The notes under the pieces are model-generated. The model ran no database searches. It saw only the letters and a program-made list of their open reading frames with translations, and had not been told where the DNA came from. Below, piece by piece: positions 60,096 to 64,000 of a DNA stretch of 64,000 nucleotides. Origin of the DNA: Thermohalobaculum sp039030715 (lineage in GTDB: Bacteria > Pseudomonadota > Alphaproteobacteria > Rhodobacterales > Rhodobacteraceae); NCBI GenBank assembly GCA_039030715.1, contig JBCCDU010000009.1:1-64000 (forward strand), read 5' to 3'. Every line of letters begins with the position of its first letter. Position 1 is the first letter of the stretch. A program made the position numbers and the translations under genes.

Positions 60096-60816
60096 GAGGG
60101 AACCGGTCAGCGACGAGGCGATCCTGCGCTATCTCGACGGCCATCTACCCGGTGGCGAGCGGGAGGCGTTCGAGGCTACGATGGCCTCGGATGGCGACCT
60201 GAAAGCACGGGTGGCGGAGATGGATTTGGACTTCGCCCCCCTGCAAACAGGGATGGCTGCATTGCTTTCGGGAGCACCGACGTTTGCACTGCCCGCGCGC
60301 AGGGCTCCGATCTGGCACTATGTTGCGGCCGCCATCGTGATCTTCGCGCTTGGCGTGGGCGCAGGCCGGTTGCTGCCCGGCGCCACTGATTCAGCCGGCT
60401 GGCATCAGGCGGTCGCGGACTATCAGGCGCTTTACACCACCGACACCGTGGCTGCCGTGCCCATGGCGCCCGAAACGCGGCTGGCAGGGCTCGACCGCAC
60501 GGGCGCTGCGCTGGGCTTGGATCTCAGCGGCGCGGCGGAGGGTGCAAAGGGTCTGATCTTCCAGCGCGCCCAAATCCTGCAAATCGACGGCAAACCGCTG
60601 GCACAGCTCGTCTATCTTGATGCGACCGGGGCGCCAATTGCCTTCTGCATCACCCGGCGCGAAGGCGCCGACAGCGCGCCGAAGGATGGGCGGTTGAGCG
60701 GCCTGAACGCGCGGACCTGGCGCGATGCCGGATATGGGTTCATCCTGATCGGCGATGCGGCACCGGATGCTCTGCGCGCCGCCACCGAGGAACTGCGCGG
60801 CAAGATCCAACTGTGA
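60079..60816 (+). CDS. Membrane anti-sigma factor
   Basis: 245 aa. N-terminal ~65 residues resemble an anti-sigma domain (EAILRYLDGHLPGGEREAFE) without the H-x3-C-x2-C zinc motif, so a ZAS redox switch is unlikely. One TM helix (HYVAAAIVIFALGVGAGRLL, about 75-95) leads to a ~150-residue periplasmic domain. It would sequester the preceding ECF sigma factor until an envelope signal arrives. Position and overlap support the pairing. Confidence 0.85.
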   Translation: MTQPIEREPVSDEAILRYLDGHLPGGEREAFEATMASDGDLKARVAEMDLDFAPLQTGMAALLSGAPTFALPARRAPIWHYVAAAIVIFALGVGAGRLLPGATDSAGWHQAVADYQALYTTDTVAAVPMAPETRLAGLDRTGAALGLDLSGAAEGAKGLIFQRAQILQIDGKPLAQLVYLDATGAPIAFCITRREGADSAPKDGRLSGLNARTWRDAGYGFILIGDAAPDALRAATEELRGKIQL

Positions 60817-60864
60817 TCATCGGCCCCCTTGGCCTCCGCCCGCCGGGGGGCTAGGCTCGATCGC

Positions 60865-61218
60865 ATGACAGACAGTATTATACCGACCGGGCGCCGCTGG
60901 CACGATATGGGCGGACAGGACGCGGAGGGCATCGACCCCGAAACCCACGACTACGCTTTGTGGGAAAAACGGGTGGATGCGCTGATGGTGCTTGCCTCCT
61001 CCAAGGGCCTGATGAATGTCGACGGCCTGCGCCGGGTGCTGGAGGATATGGGCGAAGACGCCTTCGAGACGATGACCTACTACGAACGCTGGATCGCCAG
61101 CGTGACCCAGAACATGCTGGAGGCCGGTGCCTTCACCATCGAGGAACTGAACGCGAAGATGGAGGCCGTGGCCGCCCGTGGCACGACCTACGGCGATGCT
61201 CAGGGGGATGGCGAATGA
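60865..61218 (+). CDS. Nitrile hydratase beta-subunit N-terminal half (separate polypeptide)
   Basis: 117 aa. WHDMGGQDAEGIDPE, then KGLMNVDGLRRVLEDMG and TYYERWIASVTQNML, follow the N-terminal domain of nitrile hydratase beta (HDVGGMxGFGP ... YYERWLAALE). The SH3-like C-terminal half is encoded by the next gene with a 4-bp ATGA overlap. Order betaN-betaC-alpha equals scnB-scnA-scnC of thiocyanate hydrolase and toyJKL of toyocamycin nitrile hydratase. Start ATG 60865. Confidence 0.82.
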   Translation: MTDSIIPTGRRWHDMGGQDAEGIDPETHDYALWEKRVDALMVLASSKGLMNVDGLRRVLEDMGEDAFETMTYYERWIASVTQNMLEAGAFTIEELNAKMEAVAARGTTYGDAQGDGE

Positions 61219-61544
61219 TCCCGGATGTGACTCCGCCCGATTTTGCGCCGCCCTATCCGGTGGGCGCGACCCGGTTCAAGCCCGGCGATGTGGTGCAGGT
61301 GCGCAAGGGCCCTGCCCCCGGCCATATCCGAACCCCCTGGTATCTGCGTGGCAAAACCGGTCGAGTAGAGCGCATCTGCGGCGCCTTCGGCAACCCGGAG
61401 GAGCTGGCCTATCGCCGGCCGGGCGGCGAAGTTCCGCTTTATCGCGTGCGCTTCTCGATGGCCGAGATCTGGGGCGAGGAAACCGATACTCCTGGCGGCA
61501 CCCTGGATGCCGAGATTTTCGAACATTGGCTGGAGGGCGCGTGA
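61215..61544 (+). CDS. Nitrile hydratase beta-subunit C-terminal half (SH3-like)
   Basis: 109 aa. ATRFKPGDVVQVRKGPAPGH, the RTPWYLRGKTGRVERICGAF segment, and VPLYRVRFSMAEIWGEET are diagnostic of the NHase beta C-terminal domain that covers the alpha-subunit metal site; the Arg residues which contact the claw-setting sulfenate are in the RTPWYLRG region. It is translated from an ATG overlapping the previous stop, and its TGA overlaps the next ATG (TGATG). Confidence 0.88.
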   Translation: MIPDVTPPDFAPPYPVGATRFKPGDVVQVRKGPAPGHIRTPWYLRGKTGRVERICGAFGNPEELAYRRPGGEVPLYRVRFSMAEIWGEETDTPGGTLDAEIFEHWLEGA

Positions 61545-62167
61545 TGCCCCACGATCATCCCCATACCCATCGCGACTTTCGGCCTGACAACGATACGCCG
61601 CTGACCTATTGGCAGCAGATGGAGATCTCGGTGCGCGAGCTTCTGGTCGAGAAAGGCGTCACATCCGCCGCCGAGATCAACGCCCAGATCGCCCGGATGG
61701 ATGCGCGCAACCCCTCAATGGGGGCCGCCGTGGTCGCCCGTGCCTGGACCGACCCCGACTTCAAGGCGCGCCTGCTGTCCGATGGCTCGGCCGCGATCCA
61801 GGAAATAGGGGTGGAGGTCGAAGCGATGAAGCTGGTGGTGGTCGAGAACACTGCCCAAGAGCATAACGTGATCGTCTGTACCCTCTGCTCCTGCTATCCG
61901 CGCAACCTGCTGGGCCTGCCGCCGGACTGGTACAAGACCCGCGCCTATCGCAGCCGCACGGTGCGCGAACCCCGCAAGGTGCTGGCGGAGTTTGGGCTGG
62001 AGCTGCCGGATAGCGTGCAGATCCGCGTTCACGACAGCACGGCGGATATGCGCTATCTGGTTCTGCCCAGCCAACCCGATGGGACCCAGGGTTGGAGCGC
62101 CGAGGCCCTGGCGAAGACCGTAAATCGCGACTGCATGATCGGTGTCGCCGTCCCCAGCCTTCCATGA
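61544..62167 (+). CDS. Nitrile hydratase (or thiocyanate hydrolase-type) alpha subunit, cobalt class
   Basis: 207 aa. The metal-binding motif VCTLCSCYPRN (Thr in the second position) is the cobalt-type claw; iron enzymes have Ser. The second and third Cys are normally oxidised to sulfinate/sulfenate. Flanking LPPDWYKTRAYRSRTVREPR and the C-terminal half are typical. It hydrates nitriles to amides, or thiocyanate/related substrates if the split-subunit form follows SCNase. No P14K-type activator is seen nearby, although the 60865 product resembles that family distantly. Confidence 0.9.
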   Translation: MPHDHPHTHRDFRPDNDTPLTYWQQMEISVRELLVEKGVTSAAEINAQIARMDARNPSMGAAVVARAWTDPDFKARLLSDGSAAIQEIGVEVEAMKLVVVENTAQEHNVIVCTLCSCYPRNLLGLPPDWYKTRAYRSRTVREPRKVLAEFGLELPDSVQIRVHDSTADMRYLVLPSQPDGTQGWSAEALAKTVNRDCMIGVAVPSLP

Positions 62168-63054
62168 TCGCCGCGCTGCGCCGGCGCCGCGACGCGCTGG
62201 CCCCCACCACCAGGGGCATGCTGGCCATCCTGCTCGCGATGTTCCTATTCGTCTGCATGGACGCGACCGCCAAGGCACTGATGCAGCGCCTGCCGGTCGC
62301 CGAGGTGATCTGGGCCCGCTTCGCCAGTCAGACCCTGCTGATGGTACTGATCTTCCTGCCGAGCCTGCGCGAGCGTCTGCGCACTCGCCATCTCGGCCTG
62401 CAGATCTCACGCTCGGCCATGCTGTTCTGTGCCACCTGCTTTTTCTTCACCAGTCTCAACTTCATGGAACTGGCCGAGACGGTCGCGATCTTCGAGATTG
62501 CCCCCCTGCTGATCACCGTGCTGGGTGCGATCGTGCTGCGAGAGCATGTCGGCCCGCGCCGGTGGGCGGCTGTCATTGTCGGTTTGATCGGTGCGCTGAT
62601 CATCATTCGCCCGGGGCTCGACGTGTTCCAGTTGGCCTCACTGCTTCCGATGGCGGCAGCGTTCTGCTTTGCCTCCTACCAGATCGCCACGCGTTATCTA
62701 GGCGCCGACGAACCGATCTGGACAACAATGCTCTACACCACCGGGGTGGGCACATTGCTGGCCAGCCTCGCCCTGCCCTTCGTATGGCAAACGCCCAGCC
62801 TGGGCGATCTGGGAATGATGACCATATTTGGCGTGTTCGGCATGACCGGACATTTCTGCCTGGTCTACGCGCTCAGCCAGGCACCAGCCTCGGTGCTTGC
62901 GCCGTTCAACTATGCCGGTTTCGTCTGGGCCGCACTAATGGGCTTTGTCGTCTTCGCCGAGGTGCCGGATGCCATAACCCTGCTGGGCGCAAGCATCATC
63001 ATCGGCGCCGGCGTCTATGTCTGGCACCGCGAGCAGGTGCGGGAGGCTGCATGA
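62164..63054 (+). CDS. DMT-family (EamA) transporter
   Basis: 296 aa, ten predicted helices in two EamA halves (GMLAILLAMFLFVCMDATAK, ITVLGAIVLREHVGPRRW, APFNYAGFVWAALMGFVVFA). It starts in a 4-bp overlap with the alpha subunit and is therefore in the same transcript; it may export the amide product or import a nitrile/metabolite, which sequence cannot settle. Confidence 0.88.
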   Translation: MIAALRRRRDALAPTTRGMLAILLAMFLFVCMDATAKALMQRLPVAEVIWARFASQTLLMVLIFLPSLRERLRTRHLGLQISRSAMLFCATCFFFTSLNFMELAETVAIFEIAPLLITVLGAIVLREHVGPRRWAAVIVGLIGALIIIRPGLDVFQLASLLPMAAAFCFASYQIATRYLGADEPIWTTMLYTTGVGTLLASLALPFVWQTPSLGDLGMMTIFGVFGMTGHFCLVYALSQAPASVLAPFNYAGFVWAALMGFVVFAEVPDAITLLGASIIIGAGVYVWHREQVREAA

Positions 63055-64000
63055 CACGGCGTCTCTGGCTGGATGTCGCGGATCTCTTGCGTCTGGCCTG
63101 GCCGGTGATGCTGTCGCGCGCAGGGATTCTGCTGATGGCATTCTGCGACATCGTCATGCTGGGGCGGTATGGCGAAGGGGCGGTCGGGGTCTCTAATCTC
63201 GGCCTCTCGATCTTCGTGCCGGTTTTGGTGCTCGGGATTGGCCTCTGCTCCGGCATGGTCCCGGTGATCAGCCAGGCCTTCGGTGCGGGCAACTGGAACG
63301 AATGCGGACGCGCTTGGCGCCGCGCATTGATCTGGGGCGCTTGGCTGTCGCTGGTCGGGTCGTGGATCGTCTGGCAGGGTGAGAGCCTGCTGCTGCTCTT
63401 TGGCCAAAACCCCGATCTGGCGGCGCGCGGTGGGGATGTCGCCATCGCGCTCGCCCCCGGCCTTTTCGCCCAGGTCATGTTCGCTGTCTGCGCGTTCTAT
63501 CTGGAGGCCACTCGCAGGCCGAATTTCGCAATGTTGGCAATGCTCTTTGCCAATCTGATCAATCTGGGTCTCAACTGGGTTTTCATCTTCGGCAATCTTG
63601 GTGTGCCCGAGATGGGGGCGATTGGTGCCGCCATCGCCTCCACCCTCGCGCGGTTCGCGGCTTTTGGGGCGATGCTGGCCTTTATCCTCTGGCAACCTAA
63701 TCCGATGGCCGCGGGCGTGCGCGGCCCTTGGGAAACATTCTGGGGTCCGGGCGGCTGGCGCGCAGGTTGGCCAATGCGCAAACTTGGCCTCTCCGGCGGG
63801 CTTTCCGGCGGGTTCGAAACCATCGGCTTTGCCGCCATGACCATGTTCGCCGGGCGGTTGGGCAGCGAGGCGTTGGACGCCTATTCCATTTCGCACAATC
63901 TGGTTTCGACGCTGTTCATGGTGGGACTGGGGCTGGCCATAGCAACCGGCGTGCGCGTCGGCATCGCCCAAGGCCGCGGCGATCCGCGCGACGCCGCCTT
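63051..64000 (+). CDS. MATE-family multidrug/Na+ antiporter, N-terminal part (runs off window)
   Basis: At least 316 codons from the ATG at 63051, overlapping the previous stop by 4 bp. Hydrophobic helices and MATE motifs are clear: LAWPVMLSRAGILLMAFCDI, VMLGRYGEGAVGVSNLGLSI, and SQAFGAGNWNECGRAWRRAL in the first six-helix bundle, with GLSGGLSGGFETIGFAAMTM in the second. The C-terminal ~130 residues lie outside the window. Confidence 0.9.
   Translation, partial: MTRRLWLDVADLLRLAWPVMLSRAGILLMAFCDIVMLGRYGEGAVGVSNLGLSIFVPVLVLGIGLCSGMVPVISQAFGAGNWNECGRAWRRALIWGAWLSLVGSWIVWQGESLLLLFGQNPDLAARGGDVAIALAPGLFAQVMFAVCAFYLEATRRPNFAMLAMLFANLINLGLNWVFIFGNLGVPEMGAIGAAIASTLARFAAFGAMLAFILWQPNPMAAGVRGPWETFWGPGGWRAGWPMRKLGLSGGLSGGFETIGFAAMTMFAGRLGSEALDAYSISHNLVSTLFMVGLGLAIATGVRVGIAQGRGDPRDAA

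Overview
The window is a chromosomal segment of a high-GC alphaproteobacterium, most likely a Rhodobacterales/Roseobacter-type organism. This rests on gene content and style: phnWAY phosphonate catabolism, a fused carnitine dehydrogenase-thioesterase with a BKACE enzyme, tight ATGA/GTGA overlaps, and the ftsK-lolA and xthA neighbourhoods. I see no rRNA, tRNA, CRISPR array or phage block. The only mobile DNA is the tip of an IS3-family element at the left edge.

Layout. 1-1.4 kb: IS3 end, a small translationally coupled ORF and an OmpR-type response regulator. 1.5-9.4 kb: AraC regulator and a peptide/opine-type ABC importer with an acetyltransferase embedded in its operon. 9.6-15.4 kb: MetE-like methyltransferase, then a phosphonate operon phnW-phnA-phnY-DMT exporter in which phnA carries an in-frame stop. 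15.5-18.1 kb: Ada-like repair protein, endonuclease III and a PfkB kinase.

18.1-30.0 kb is the most unusual part: a seven-gene, co-oriented electron-transfer cluster. It encodes three pentaheme cytochromes c, a giant FAD/double cNMP-binding/4x[4Fe-4S] protein, a diheme cytochrome b with two H-x13-H pairs, an FHA-TM-decaheme cytochrome fusion and an outer-membrane beta-barrel. Together these could pass electrons from cytoplasmic NAD(P)H across the inner membrane, through about 25 periplasmic hemes, to the outer membrane. Cytoplasmic signalling domains (cNMP, FHA) are built into the redox proteins themselves. A sigma70-like promoter with a downstream dyad precedes the first gene.

30-45.7 kb is mostly core metabolism and cell biology: gdhA, L,D-transpeptidase, ribA, a second response regulator paralogous to the first, xthA, lolA, ftsK, a DapC-like aminotransferase, amidase, UbiH-type hydroxylase, a methyltransferase, Trm112-like, Lon-N, CnoX-like thioredoxin and a tRNA-editing protein. 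45.7-47.2 kb holds a retron-type reverse transcriptase preceded by a strongly folded 190-nt leader.

47.2-56.6 kb is a carnitine/gamma-butyrobetaine catabolic locus: GlxA-type regulator, BKACE, lipocalin, fused dehydrogenase-thioesterase, acyl-CoA dehydrogenase, ADP-forming acyl-CoA synthetase and enoyl-CoA hydratase. It would convert butyrobetaine/carnitine to glycine betaine. 56.8-64 kb: metallo-hydrolase, infC starting at AUA, methyltransferases, YceI with an ECF sigma/anti-sigma pair, a Co-type nitrile hydratase (or thiocyanate hydrolase-like enzyme) with split beta subunit, a DMT transporter and a MATE transporter running off the right edge.
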